Assembly (NCBI RefSeq): GCF_017638545.1
Contig: NZ_CP072110.1
Span: 2,790,001-2,854,000 of the forward strand
Origin: Psychrosphaera ytuae
GTDB taxonomy: Bacteria > Pseudomonadota > Gammaproteobacteria > Enterobacterales > Alteromonadaceae
Length of the DNA: 64,000 nt
Reading direction: 5' to 3'
Below, piece after piece: positions 1 to 10,000 of the stretch. The notes under the pieces were generated by a model. That model had not been told where the DNA came from. It was given only the letters and a program-made list of their open reading frames with translations, and did no database searches. The first letter of the stretch is position 1, and each line of letters starts with the position of its first letter. A program made the translations under genes and the position numbers.

Positions 1-495
1 GACATGCTAAAAGAAAAAATCGATGTCGCATTAGCGATTTCACTTCACGCACCAAACGACGAACTGCGTGACATCTTGGTACCGATTAACAAAAAGTACA
101 ACATCGAAGAGTTTTTAGCGTCATGTCGTCGATATATTGATGGTTCGACTGCGAACAAAGAAATCACTATCGAGTACGTTATGCTTAATGGTATTAACGA
201 CTCAATGGATCAAGCTCGCGAGCTAGCGCAGACATTACGTGGCACACCATCAAAAATTAACCTGATCCCATGGAACCCGTTCCCGGGTGCACCATACGAA
301 AAATCGTCAAATAGCCGTGTTGACCGATTTGCTAAAGTACTCCAAGAAGAAGGTTACACTTGTATCGTTCGTCGTACTCGCGGAGACGACATTGACGCGG
401 CCTGTGGCCAGTTAGTTGGTGACGTTGTTGACCGTACTAAGCGAATGTTAAAAAAACAGATGAAAGGTGATTCAATATCAGTCAAAATGGTTTAG
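1..495 (+). CDS. rlmN: 23S rRNA (adenine2503-C2)-methyltransferase RlmN, C-terminal part
   Basis: The gene enters the window from the left, so only the last 164 or so codons are present. RlmN is a radical-SAM enzyme that methylates C2 of A2503 in 23S rRNA and of A37 in some tRNAs. The visible part has the SLHAPNDELRD and MLNGINDS motifs of the family and the C-terminal DAACGQL motif, whose cysteine forms the transient methyl-enzyme adduct in the E. coli enzyme. The N-terminal CxxxCxxC iron-sulfur motif lies outside the window. pilF follows 34 bases downstream on the same strand, the usual gammaproteobacterial order. Identification is secure; the start cannot be seen. Confidence 0.95.
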   Translation, partial: DMLKEKIDVALAISLHAPNDELRDILVPINKKYNIEEFLASCRRYIDGSTANKEITIEYVMLNGINDSMDQARELAQTLRGTPSKINLIPWNPFPGAPYEKSSNSRVDRFAKVLQEEGYTCIVRRTRGDDIDAACGQLVGDVVDRTKRMLKKQMKGDSISVKMV

Positions 496-529
496 ATAGG
501 CATCAATAACTAACAAAAAGAAGTGAGTT

Positions 530-2482
530 ATGGGACGAATTCTAATTGTGCTGATAAGTGCTGTGTTAATCACAGCCTGTGTTACGGAAAAAACATTTGT
601 AGACTCGAAGAAACAAGTACGTAGCTTTGAGTTTGACCGAACGGAAGCCGCTCGTACACGGTTGATTTTGGGATTGAGTTATCTTGAAAACAACAAATAC
701 GAGCAAGCCAAATTTAACTTGGAAAAAGCGTTAGAATTTGCGCCTACCCGAGCTGATGTCAATTACAGCTTAGGTTACTACTATCAAATGGTCGGTGAAA
801 TGGACATTGCCGAAACCTACTATTTAAAAGCCATAGACTTTGAACCTAACAACCCTGATACCCATAACAACTACGGTACGTTTTTGTGTAATGTGGGCCA
901 GCTAGATAAAGCGGCGGGTTATTTCAAAAAAGCCATTTCTATTTCAAAGTACACACGCGCCGCTGATAGCTATGAAAACTTAGCCATCTGTGCGTTATCT
1001 AACGACGAAATTTTACAAGCACAAGAGTATTTCGAGCTTTCGTACAAGCACAATCCTGGACGACCTAACAATCTGTTGTCTTTGGCTGGTATCAAATACG
1101 CAACAGGTGACATAGTCGCTGCATTGGATTTTTATAGTCGTTATATGCGCATTTCTCAGCCTGGTCCTCGTGCCTTGTTACTGGGTTATATTTTAGAAGA
1201 AAAACGCGGTCGATTGACTCAAGCTAATAAGTATTTAGATCAATTGGTACAAACCTTCCCGAATAGCCGTGAAGCGTTATATGTGACCAGCAAAACCATC
1301 ATTAATAGTGAATTTGAGCAGCTACGCTTGAAGTATCAGTCTAAGCGAAATAGTCCACAGATCCGCATTACGCGCAAAACGGCCACCTCAAATGAGAATC
1401 AGCCAAGTCGTGTAACCCAAAGCACGTCTTTGGTAAAAAAAGAGCAACAAGTGGATGACACCGAGCGCGAGCTGCGCAACCAAAACTTACGTGAAAACCA
1501 ACGTACTTCTGGAGGCTTAGTGCTTCCTGCCACGGTTGCTACTGCGGTCAGTGAGTACGCGTCAAAAGCTGAGTTTGTGCAGGATGTCAAAGACAAAGTG
1601 GAGATGTTTTCAAAGCCTCTAACGGATACTGAAAAGGCTAAGATCCCAGAGCTAATTCAGTCGACGGTCGCGATTGAAAAAGAACAGCCTTTACCTGAAG
1701 AAAAAGTGCTAGTCTCGCCAATTAAAAACGCGGTTCTTGTTAATGATCGGGCTTCAACCCAAAACAACCGTGTATATTTACAACCTTCACCACAGGGTCT
1801 TATCGCACCGACGTACAAAATTCAAAAAGGCGACAACTTGTATCGAATTTCTCTTAAGTTCAATATTAAGGTGTCAACTTTAGCCAAATGGAATGGCTTG
1901 AATGATAAAGACATGGTTGTTGGCCACACTATTTACGTCGCTCAGCCTGAGCCTTATATGACACTAAACGCTGATAAAATGGTGTCTGACGTTGCTCGTG
2001 AAGAAGGTGTGAGCTTACAAACGTTGTTGCGTTGGAATAACTTGGAGCAAGACGGCTGGCTTAAAGAAGGCACGGAAATTTTAATGTCTGATCCGGATTT
2101 GTATACCACCAAAGAGCAACAAGCTAAGTATCAAAACCTAGGTGAACCTCTTGCAGTTACTCTTAGGGATGTAAACATTCCGACTCATACCGTAAAAGCG
2201 GGTGAGTTTTTGTATAAAATTTCTAGCCGTTATAACGTTAAGTTAGAAACCTTAATGAAGTGGAACAATTTAACTCAAAAATCGAAGCTTCAAATCGGTC
2301 AATCTTTATTCGTAGCCGATCCCGATATCTATTTTACAGTACCAAAACTGCAGTCCATTTCCGAAGTAGCCAGCAACCTTGATGTTGACGTTGCTGAACT
2401 AAAGCGCTGGAACCAAATCGATCGCGATGGGGTTGTTACAGCAGGGACTAAATTATTAAAAGTTAATCCGGAGCAGTATTAA
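530..2482 (+). CDS. pilF: PilF/PilW-type TPR lipoprotein fused to LysM repeats
   Basis: 650-residue lipoprotein with a lipobox ending at Cys17 (LITAC). Residues about 40-245 are tetratricopeptide repeats of the PilF/PilW type, the pilotin that helps the PilQ secretin assemble in the outer membrane. A long Gln/Glu/Lys-rich linker (about 260-425) leads to a C-terminal block with two clear LysM domains (about 427-472 with YKIQKGDNLYRIS, and 551-597 with HTVKAGEFLYKIS) and two degenerate LysM-like units after them (about 480-520 and 606-648). LysM binds peptidoglycan. The usual PilF is about 250 residues, so the second half is an addition. The position between rlmN and rodZ is the standard pilF position; rodZ begins two bases after the stop. 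The type IV pilus role is inferred from the TPR part and location. Confidence 0.85.
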   Translation: MGRILIVLISAVLITACVTEKTFVDSKKQVRSFEFDRTEAARTRLILGLSYLENNKYEQAKFNLEKALEFAPTRADVNYSLGYYYQMVGEMDIAETYYLKAIDFEPNNPDTHNNYGTFLCNVGQLDKAAGYFKKAISISKYTRAADSYENLAICALSNDEILQAQEYFELSYKHNPGRPNNLLSLAGIKYATGDIVAALDFYSRYMRISQPGPRALLLGYILEEKRGRLTQANKYLDQLVQTFPNSREALYVTSKTIINSEFEQLRLKYQSKRNSPQIRITRKTATSNENQPSRVTQSTSLVKKEQQVDDTERELRNQNLRENQRTSGGLVLPATVATAVSEYASKAEFVQDVKDKVEMFSKPLTDTEKAKIPELIQSTVAIEKEQPLPEEKVLVSPIKNAVLVNDRASTQNNRVYLQPSPQGLIAPTYKIQKGDNLYRISLKFNIKVSTLAKWNGLNDKDMVVGHTIYVAQPEPYMTLNADKMVSDVAREEGVSLQTLLRWNNLEQDGWLKEGTEILMSDPDLYTTKEQQAKYQNLGEPLAVTLRDVNIPTHTVKAGEFLYKISSRYNVKLETLMKWNNLTQKSKLQIGQSLFVADPDIYFTVPKLQSISEVASNLDVDVAELKRWNQIDRDGVVTAGTKLLKVNPEQY

Positions 2483-2484
2483 CA

Positions 2485-3615
2485 ATGTCAGAGCAATCAC
2501 CTCAGGAACAAGCAGAACACAACACGGAACAACCGACGCCAGAGTTTAGCAGCGGACAGATTTTGGCGAATGCTCGACAGTCTTTAGGCATTTCTTTAGA
2601 AGACTTGTCTGAACAAATTCGTGTGCCTTTAAAAGTACTTCAACAAATCGAAGCTGATGATTTGCCGACAAATTTACCAGAGACCTTTGTCCGTGGTTAT
2701 ATTCGCTCTTATGCGAAAAAAGTGGGCGTCGATGAGCATGCGGTGTTAAAAGAAGTAGAAACCATGGGTGCAAGCAAAGTTGATGCAATGGAAATGCACT
2801 CATTTTCTAAACGCAGCAAACGCAAGCGTACAGAACGTCGATTGACGATTATTTCGTGGGGTATCGTTGCCATTTTGGCCATCGCGCTTGTTGCTTGGTG
2901 GGTTCAAACCAAAGGTTCAGAAATGTTTGGTTCGACAAGTTCTACTAATAATGAGTTGCCAGTAGCGACGGCCACGGCCGAGCCAACAGGTACAGAGGAA
3001 AACACAGAAGAGTTACAATCACCAAAGGCACAGCTAGATGTTGCTGGTGAGCGAGTAATAGCTGAAACAACAAACGCTGATGTGACTAACAGCACAGTGT
3101 CTCAAGCTGCTGATAAATCAACACCGCCACAAACTCAGCAAGCACGTGAGTCGCAACTAAACACTCAAACTGTAGAGCAACAGAACTCAGAGTCACCGAC
3201 AACACAAAGTGCTGTACCAACACAAAATGTGGCAACCAATGGCAGTGAGTCTACTCAGACGACTGAAGTTGATACGGACGGTGATACTCCTAAACAACAA
3301 GCACCAATTGTTCTTAGTGACGCGGAGAAACGCTTGTTGGCCGACAATGGTGAAGTAGATGAATCGGACTTCATCAAGGTTGAATTTGAATTTGAAAACG
3401 ATTGTTGGGTCGAAGTATACGACGCTTTTGATGAGCGTATCGCAATCGGAAATAAAAACGCTGGATATGTAATGACATTAAACGCTCAAGGCCCATTTAG
3501 AGTATTATTAGGTAATCCAGATGGCGTGCGAATTTGGGTGAATGGCAACCCGTTCGACATGTCTGACCTGCCGAAAAATCGCGTAGCGCGATTTGAAGTT
3601 GACGCAAACCTGTAA
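2485..3615 (+). CDS. rodZ: cytoskeletal cell-shape protein RodZ
   Basis: 376 residues with the RodZ layout: an N-terminal helix-turn-helix domain (about 20-95, ILANARQSLGISLEDLS), a basic stretch (KRSKRKRTERR), one membrane helix (about 121-141), a long Thr/Gln/Ser-rich periplasmic linker and a C-terminal beta domain (about 295-370, WVEVYDAFDERI). RodZ links MreB filaments to the elongasome through the inner membrane and keeps rod shape. It starts two bases after pilF, with a GGAG at 2470-2473 inside the end of pilF, so the two are probably translationally coupled. ispG follows by 11 bases. All expected domains are present. Confidence 0.93.
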   Translation: MSEQSPQEQAEHNTEQPTPEFSSGQILANARQSLGISLEDLSEQIRVPLKVLQQIEADDLPTNLPETFVRGYIRSYAKKVGVDEHAVLKEVETMGASKVDAMEMHSFSKRSKRKRTERRLTIISWGIVAILAIALVAWWVQTKGSEMFGSTSSTNNELPVATATAEPTGTEENTEELQSPKAQLDVAGERVIAETTNADVTNSTVSQAADKSTPPQTQQARESQLNTQTVEQQNSESPTTQSAVPTQNVATNGSESTQTTEVDTDGDTPKQQAPIVLSDAEKRLLADNGEVDESDFIKVEFEFENDCWVEVYDAFDERIAIGNKNAGYVMTLNAQGPFRVLLGNPDGVRIWVNGNPFDMSDLPKNRVARFEVDANL

Positions 3616-3626
3616 AGAGAAAGATC

Positions 3627-4730
3627 ATGTTTGGTGAAAACCCAATAAAAAGACGTAAATCAACTCAAGTTATGGTTGGTAATGTTCCGGTTGGTGGCGA
3701 TGCCCCAATTGCGGTTCAATCCATGACAAACACAAAGACGACTGACGTTGAAGCGACCGTCGCACAAATTAAACGCATTCAAGATGCTGGTGCCGATATT
3801 GTTCGCGTGTCGGTACCGACGATGGACGCAGCTGAAGCATTTAAAGAAATTAAAAAGCAAGTAACGATACCTTTAGTTGCTGATATTCACTTTGATTATC
3901 GCATCGCGCTTAAAGTTGCCGAATACGGTGTTGACTGTTTGCGTATTAACCCAGGCAATATTGGAAACGAAGAACGCATCAAAGCGGTTATCGACGTAGC
4001 CAAAGAAAAGAATATCCCAATTCGCATAGGTGTTAACGGTGGCTCATTGGAAAAAGATATCCAAGAGAAATACCACGAGCCGACACCAGAAGCGCTGGTT
4101 GAATCAGCAATGCGTCACGTAGAGATCCTTCAGCGTCATGATTTTCACAACTTTAAAGTCAGTGTAAAAGCATCAGATGTTCACTTGGCCGTCGGTGCGT
4201 ATCGTTTGTTAGCGCAAAAGATTGAGCAGCCACTGCACTTAGGTATTACTGAAGCGGGCGGATTCCGCTCGGGCGCAGTCAAGTCAGCGGTCGGTTTAGG
4301 AATGCTCCTTGCTGAGGGCATTGGTGATACGATTCGAATTTCACTTGCTGCTGATCCTGTTGAAGAAGTTAAAGTTGGCTTTGATATCCTTAAGTCACTA
4401 GGCATCCGCTCTCGCGGTATCAACTTTATCGCTTGCCCAAGTTGTTCTCGTCAAGAGTTTGATGTGGTTAACACCATGAACCAGCTTGAAGAACGTCTAG
4501 AGGACGTTGTAGAGCCAATTACAGTGTCAGTCATTGGTTGTGTTGTAAACGGCCCAGGCGAAGCCTTAATCTCTGATATTGGCCTTGCTGGTGCCAATAA
4601 GCGCAGTGGTTTTTATATCAATGGTCAACGCCAGAAAAAGCGTATTGATAATGATGACGTTGTAGAGCAGCTCGAGTCAGAAATCAGAACGTTTATTGCT
4701 AATCGAATTCCTGCGGAAAATATCGATTAA
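3627..4730 (+). CDS. ispG: 4-hydroxy-3-methylbut-2-en-1-yl diphosphate synthase IspG
   Basis: 367-residue enzyme of the MEP isoprenoid pathway. It converts MEcPP to HMBPP using a [4Fe-4S] cluster. The three cluster cysteines are at 270, 273 (ACPSCSRQEF) and 305 (GCVVNGPGEA), the same numbering as in E. coli, and the N-terminal TIM barrel begins at NPIKRRKSTQV. The gene is last in the rlmN-pilF-rodZ-ispG run and is followed by a strong terminator. In many gammaproteobacteria hisS comes next; here the neighbour is unrelated. Confidence 0.97.
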   Translation: MFGENPIKRRKSTQVMVGNVPVGGDAPIAVQSMTNTKTTDVEATVAQIKRIQDAGADIVRVSVPTMDAAEAFKEIKKQVTIPLVADIHFDYRIALKVAEYGVDCLRINPGNIGNEERIKAVIDVAKEKNIPIRIGVNGGSLEKDIQEKYHEPTPEALVESAMRHVEILQRHDFHNFKVSVKASDVHLAVGAYRLLAQKIEQPLHLGITEAGGFRSGAVKSAVGLGMLLAEGIGDTIRISLAADPVEEVKVGFDILKSLGIRSRGINFIACPSCSRQEFDVVNTMNQLEERLEDVVEPITVSVIGCVVNGPGEALISDIGLAGANKRSGFYINGQRQKKRIDNDDVVEQLESEIRTFIANRIPAENID

Positions 4731-4763
4731 CGCTCTGCTAAACAAAACTAAATTAAACAGAAC

Positions 4764-4794
4764 AAACGGCCTGATTATTCGGGCCGTTTTTTTT
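4764..4794 (+). terminator. rho-independent terminator after ispG
   Basis: Perfect 8-bp stem AAACGGCC (4764-4771) / GGCCGTTT (4782-4789), 10-base loop, followed by a T run to 4794. It lies 34 bases after the ispG stop and closes the rlmN-pilF-rodZ-ispG transcript. Confidence 0.9.
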
Positions 4795-4870
4795 ATGTCT
4801 TTGAAATTATTTTGGGTGCACTAGGGTCTAGTACAGTAGATTGTTAAGAAACAAAAAAAATAGAGGAAAT

Positions 4871-5557
4871 ATGAATCCAGTAAAGATTGTTTTAGTGAGT
4901 TTTGCCTTGTTGTTAGGCTCAATTGCACTACCTTCGTCAGCATCAAACATTCAAACCGACGCCAATGGCATCGCTGAATCTGCGTTTGAAGTATCACCCA
5001 TTTTACCTGGTATGAAGATACCGAATACGCAAATCGAAGATAAGTTTAAAAAGCCTATTCAAACGGCAGAGTTATTCGCTAAAAAGCCAACTATTTTAGT
5101 TGTTTATCGCGGTGGCTGGTGTCCATATTGCAATGCTCAGCTCAACGGGTTGAAGAAAATTGAGAAGTCGGTCGAGTTTTTGGGATTTCAAATGATCGCT
5201 ATCTCACCTGACAGCAACAAAAACATCCAAGAACAACAGTCGCGTGAAGACATCTCATATACCTTGCTTGCCGATCCTAAAATGGAGTTGGCAAAGAACA
5301 TGGGGCTGGCATTTTTCTTAGACAAAAAAACAGAAGCTATGTACCGCGACAGACTGGGCGTTCCATTTGTTGATGTAACGGGTGAAGAGCGTGTTGCGCT
5401 TCCTGTTCCTGCGGTTTACATCATAGACCAACAAGGTATGGTGCATTTTCAGTATGTTAACCCTAACTACGATGTTCGACTAAGTGAAGAGTTGTTGTAC
5501 AAAGCAGCATCCGAGACGATGAAAGCGATAAACGAAAAAGCGATCAAGTCGTCATAA
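4871..5557 (+). CDS. secreted peroxiredoxin-like (AhpC/TSA fold) protein
   Basis: 228 residues. The start at 4871 is chosen because AGAGGA at 4862-4867 is correctly spaced and the following sequence (MNPVKIVLVSFALLLGSIAL) is a signal peptide with a likely SSA-S cleavage; an upstream in-frame ATG at 4841 lacks this support. The mature part is a thioredoxin-fold AhpC/TSA-type protein with a redox motif GGWCPYC, i.e. two cysteines spaced CxxC. That motif is typical of the peroxiredoxin-like family rather than of classical 2-Cys peroxiredoxins. Likely a periplasmic thiol oxidoreductase or peroxidase; substrate unknown. It is monocistronic between two terminators. Confidence 0.8.
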   Translation: MNPVKIVLVSFALLLGSIALPSSASNIQTDANGIAESAFEVSPILPGMKIPNTQIEDKFKKPIQTAELFAKKPTILVVYRGGWCPYCNAQLNGLKKIEKSVEFLGFQMIAISPDSNKNIQEQQSREDISYTLLADPKMELAKNMGLAFFLDKKTEAMYRDRLGVPFVDVTGEERVALPVPAVYIIDQQGMVHFQYVNPNYDVRLSEELLYKAASETMKAINEKAIKSS

Positions 5558-5581
5558 GTTTTGGCCACTTTCCGGCATACA

Positions 5582-5614
5582 AAAAGGCCCAAGCGTATTT
5601 AGCTTGGGCCTTTT
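5582..5614. terminator. bidirectional terminator between the peroxiredoxin-like gene and gltD
   Basis: 13-bp perfect stem (5582-5594 / 5602-5614, core AAGGCCCAAGC / GCTTGGGCCTT) with a 7-base loop, A-rich on the left and T-rich on the right. It serves the plus-strand gene ending at 5557 and the minus-strand gltBD operon ending at 5649. Confidence 0.92.
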
Positions 5615-5648
5615 CTTTTTTCATTTGTGTTGAGGCTCAAGAGATTAA

Positions 5649-7055
5649 CTACACCTCTAGCATATCCAAAATGCCTTCTGCAGCATCTCGCCCTTCAGCG
5701 ATTGCGGTTACAACTAGGTCTGCCCCTCGAACAATGTCACCACCGGCAAAAAGTTTTGGGTGAGTAGTTTGGTAGGCGAACTGACTGTCTTTACCTGCTT
5801 TTATGGTATTCCAAGGAGTAAGTTCGACACCAAATGGCGTCAACCAGTCTAGGTTTAATGGCTTAAAGCCAAACGCCATGACTACCGCATCGGCCGCTAA
5901 TGTGTATTCACTTCCCGCGACAGCTTCTGGACGGCGTCGGCCGTTTTCATCTGGTGCGCCAAGCTGGGTTTTGACAAAGGTAACGCCAGTTGTTTGACCT
6001 GCATCGTTAACTTCGATAGCTACGGGTTGCGCATTCCATACAAATTCTACGCCTTCTTCTTTGGCGTTTTGTACTTCTCTGGCACTGCCCGGCATACTCT
6101 CTTCATCGCGTCGATAAGCACATGTGACAGACGCTGCGTCTTGTCTTATCGCCGTACGCACACAGTCCATGGCCGTATCACCACCGCCAAGAACAACAAC
6201 TTTTTGGCTATCAAAATCGATGCGTTCGTCCGCATTGCCCATGATGTATTTGGTATTAGAAATCAAATATGGCAGTGCTTCGTAAACACCTGGTGCATTT
6301 TCATTTGGGAAACCACCTTTTAAATACTGGTAGGTACCAACGGCTAAAAAGACCGCGTCATGTTCATCAATGAGAGTTTGTAACTGAATGTCTTTGCCGA
6401 CTTCCATATTTAAACGAAACTCAATGCCCATGCCTTCGAGGATTTCACGGCGCTTTAAAATAACGCTCTTTTCGAGCTTAAACGCTGGAATACCATAGGT
6501 GAGTAAGCCGCCAATTTCGTCATATTTGTCATATACGACCGCTTGAACGCCATTGCGAGCTAGGACATCAGCACAAGCTAAACCGGCTGGACCTGCACCT
6601 ATGATGGCCACTTTTTTATCCGTCGGTACTACATCGGAAAGGTCTGGACGCCAGCCCATTTCAAACGCTTTGTCAGTAATATACTTTTCAATTGAACCTA
6701 TGGTGACGGCACCGAAGTCTTCATTAAGAGTACATGCACCCTCACATAACCGGTCTTGAGGACAAACCCGTCCGCACACTTCCGGTAAACTATTGGTTTG
6801 ATGTGAAAGCTCAGCGGCCTCAATAATTTTTCCCTGATTAGCTAAAGCCAACCATTGTGGAATGTAATTGTGAACTGGGCATTTCCATTCGCAATAAGGG
6901 TTACCACAATCTAAACAGCGATCTGCCTGACCTTGGGCCTGTGAGTCCTGCATAGGTTGATAAATCTCGATAAAGTCGGTTTTGCGGATCTTTATCGGTT
7001 GTTTTTTTGGGTCAATGCGTTGGACATCGACAAATTGATATACATTTTGTGCCAT
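5649..7055 (-). CDS. gltD: glutamate synthase (NADPH) small subunit GltD
   Basis: 468-residue beta subunit of bacterial GOGAT. It takes electrons from NADPH to FAD and passes them through [4Fe-4S] clusters to GltB. Visible: two cysteine clusters (CLDCGNPYCEWKCP and CGRVCPQDRLCEGAC), the FAD-binding GAGPAGLACADVLARNG, the NADPH-binding GGGDTAMDCVRTA, and the C-terminal FAD site (FAGGDIVRGADLV). Start at 7055 has AAGGA seven bases upstream; that SD overlaps the gltB stop at 7066, so gltB and gltD are cotranscribed and probably coupled. Confidence 0.96.
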   Translation of the reverse strand: MAQNVYQFVDVQRIDPKKQPIKIRKTDFIEIYQPMQDSQAQGQADRCLDCGNPYCEWKCPVHNYIPQWLALANQGKIIEAAELSHQTNSLPEVCGRVCPQDRLCEGACTLNEDFGAVTIGSIEKYITDKAFEMGWRPDLSDVVPTDKKVAIIGAGPAGLACADVLARNGVQAVVYDKYDEIGGLLTYGIPAFKLEKSVILKRREILEGMGIEFRLNMEVGKDIQLQTLIDEHDAVFLAVGTYQYLKGGFPNENAPGVYEALPYLISNTKYIMGNADERIDFDSQKVVVLGGGDTAMDCVRTAIRQDAASVTCAYRRDEESMPGSAREVQNAKEEGVEFVWNAQPVAIEVNDAGQTTGVTFVKTQLGAPDENGRRRPEAVAGSEYTLAADAVVMAFGFKPLNLDWLTPFGVELTPWNTIKAGKDSQFAYQTTHPKLFAGGDIVRGADLVVTAIAEGRDAAEGILDMLEV

Positions 7056-7065
7056 GATTCAGTCC

Positions 7066-10000
7066 TTACATTGCTTCAATTCGCAACTCGTCAGAAGACC
7101 GTTGGCGATGGCCTAACAGCATTTCTACCGATGTCGATTTGGGTTTAATCAGCTTAAATTTTGGTATCCATTGATCAAATTGGCTTAGGATAAGCTGAGA
7201 GCGAGGACTTTGTGTGGCTTCAAAGTGATCATTGATCAAGCCGCGTAAGTTTTCGATGTGGAGCTGATTAGGCATTTCTAGCATTTCGATATGACCAGGA
7301 TTTAATCTTGCTTGTAAATCATCGTGCTCATCAAGAAGGTAAGCAAAGCCACCAGTCATGCCCGCACCAAAGTTAATACCCGCCTTACCGAGGACGACAA
7401 CAGTTCCTCCTGTCATATATTCACAGGCGTTTTCACCAGTTCCCTCGATAACCGCCACCGCGCCTGAGTTTCTTACTGCAAATCGTTCACCAGCACAGCC
7501 AGACGCCAATAGTCGACCACCGGTTGCACCGTACAAACAGGTGTTACCCATTATTGCTGAGACATGGCTTTCGTAAGCGACACCGACAGGAGGGTGAATA
7601 ACGATTTCGCCACCTGTCATGCCTTTGCCGACATAATCATTGGCATCGCCAGTAAGATGCAGGTTTATTCCGCCAGCGTTCCATACCCCAAAGCTTTGTC
7701 CGGCTGTACCAACAAATGATAGTTGAATTGGGTCGGTTGCCATGCCTTGGTTACCGTGACGTTGAGCCACTTCACCGGATAGACGTGCCGGTATCGAGCG
7801 GTCGGTATTTTTAATTGGGTAGAAAAACGCACCACCGGTTTTTTGTTGAACGGCGTTAGCGCAGTCTTCAACAATTTTGCGGTTGAGTTCGGCAGTGTCT
7901 AATGGGGTATTTTTGCTGGTACAAAAAACCGGTTGGTCTTGTTTGACCGAACTTGAATTGAGAATACTGCTCAAATCTAGGTGACGTTGTTTGTCTGTAA
8001 TGCCTTCTTTGACGGCCAAGAGATCAGTTCGACCAATTAGCTCATTGAGTTGGCTCACACCTAACTTTGCCATCCATTCACGCGTTTCTTGGGCAATAAA
8101 CTTAAAGTAGTTTTCGACCATGTCTGGCAACCCGGCAAAATAGCGCTCACGTAATAGGTTGTCTTGCGTAGCAACCCCAGTCGCACAGTTATTGAGATGA
8201 CATATACGCAAATACTTACAGCCTAGTGCCACCATAGGGCCAGTACCAAAACCAAAGGTTTCTGCGCCCAATATAGCTGCTTTAATAATGTCTAATCCGG
8301 TCTTTAAGCCGCCGTCTACTTGGAGTTTGACCTTGTGACGCAAGCCGTTCTCGACTAGCGCTTGGTGTGTTTCGGCAAGGCCCAGTTCCCATGGGCTTCC
8401 GGCGTGTTTAACTGAGGTAAGTGGACTTGCACCTGTACCGCCGTCAAAGCCAGAAATAGTGATTAAGTCGGCGTTTGCTTTAGCCACACCGGTGGCGATA
8501 GTTCCGACACCAGGCTCACTAACCAGTTTAACTGAGACTAGGGCATTAGGATTGACTTGTTTTAAATCAAAGATCAATTGAGCTAAGTCTTCGATAGAGT
8601 AAATATCGTGATGCGGTGGAGGTGATATCAAAGTCACCCCTTGGGTACTAAAGCGAAGTTTCGCAATTTCAGCGCTGACTTTTTCACCAGGCAGTTGTCC
8701 ACCTTCACCTGGCTTAGCCCCCTGAGCTACCTTGATTTGTAGGACTTCGGCGTTGCGTAAATAGTGCGGTGTTACACCAAAACGGCCCGAGGCTATCTGT
8801 TTGATTTTAGAATTTTTGTCGGTGCCAAATCGACGAGGGTCTTCACCGCCTTCACCCGAATTTGAAAATCCACCTAAGCGGTTCATGGCAATCGCTAGGG
8901 CTTCGTGAGCTTCAGGGCTTAAAGCGCCAATCGACATTGCCGCCGAATCAAACCTTGGGTATAGACTTTCGACTGTTTGCACATCATCGATATTGATGGC
9001 TTGGTCGGCTTTAAGCTCAAATAAGTCTCTAAAATGTGCGACCGGACGCAGATTAACGGTATCAGCATACTTTTGATAGTCACTGTATTTTCCCGATTTA
9101 ACAGCGATTTGAAGCTGTTGAACTACGTCAGGGTTGTAGGCGTGGTATTCACCACCATGGACAAATTTAAGTAAACCGCCGTGGTTGATTGGTTTTCTGG
9201 CTAAAAACGCACGTTTTGCCAATTCTTTTTGGTCGTTTTCGATGTCATTAAAACTAGCGCCGCTAACCCGACTCACTAAGTGAGGGAAACACAAGTCCAT
9301 TACATCTTGGTTAAGGCCAATGACCTCAAATAAGTTAGAACATCTATAGCTCGCTACAGTTGCAATGCCCATTTTGGACATGATCTTCAACAGACCTTTG
9401 TTTAGACCTGCACGGTAATTAACTAATGCCTGTTTTGCATCGAGTTTGATACTGCCATTACCGACAAATTGCTCTACGGTTTCGTATGCTAGATAAGGAT
9501 AAACTGCGGTGGCACCTAAACCGACTAATACGGCCAATTGATGCGAATCTCGAACGCTCGCCGTTTCAACGAGTATGTTGGCGTCACAGCGCAGTTGGTT
9601 TTTTACCAGTGCTTGTTGTACAGCACCAACTGCAAGCGGCGCAGGGATTGGCAGGGTATCGCGTTGCACGCCTCGGTCGGAGAGAATAACGATGACAGTT
9701 TGGTTTTGTTTGACTGAGGCTATCACCTGTTCTGTTAGATGCTCGATAGCTTGCTTTAAATTGAACTCAGCGTGCGCGTAGTACAATGAAAACGTTTCGG
9801 CGCGGTAGTGCGCTTGATCAAACTCTTTTAACTGCTTTAAGTCTGTATACATCAGTACCGGCGAGTTAAACAAGACTCGGTCGGCATAACCAGAAGTTTC
9901 TGCAAATACGTTTTGCTCTCGACCAATACATGTCGCCAGTGACATTACGTGGCTTTCACGCAATGGATCGATAGGAGGGTTGGTCACCTGGGCAAATTGT

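Noticed and set aside
5994..6323. Plus-strand ORFs inside gltD and gltB
   Set aside because: Shadows of the minus-strand genes; no SD, family match or independent support.
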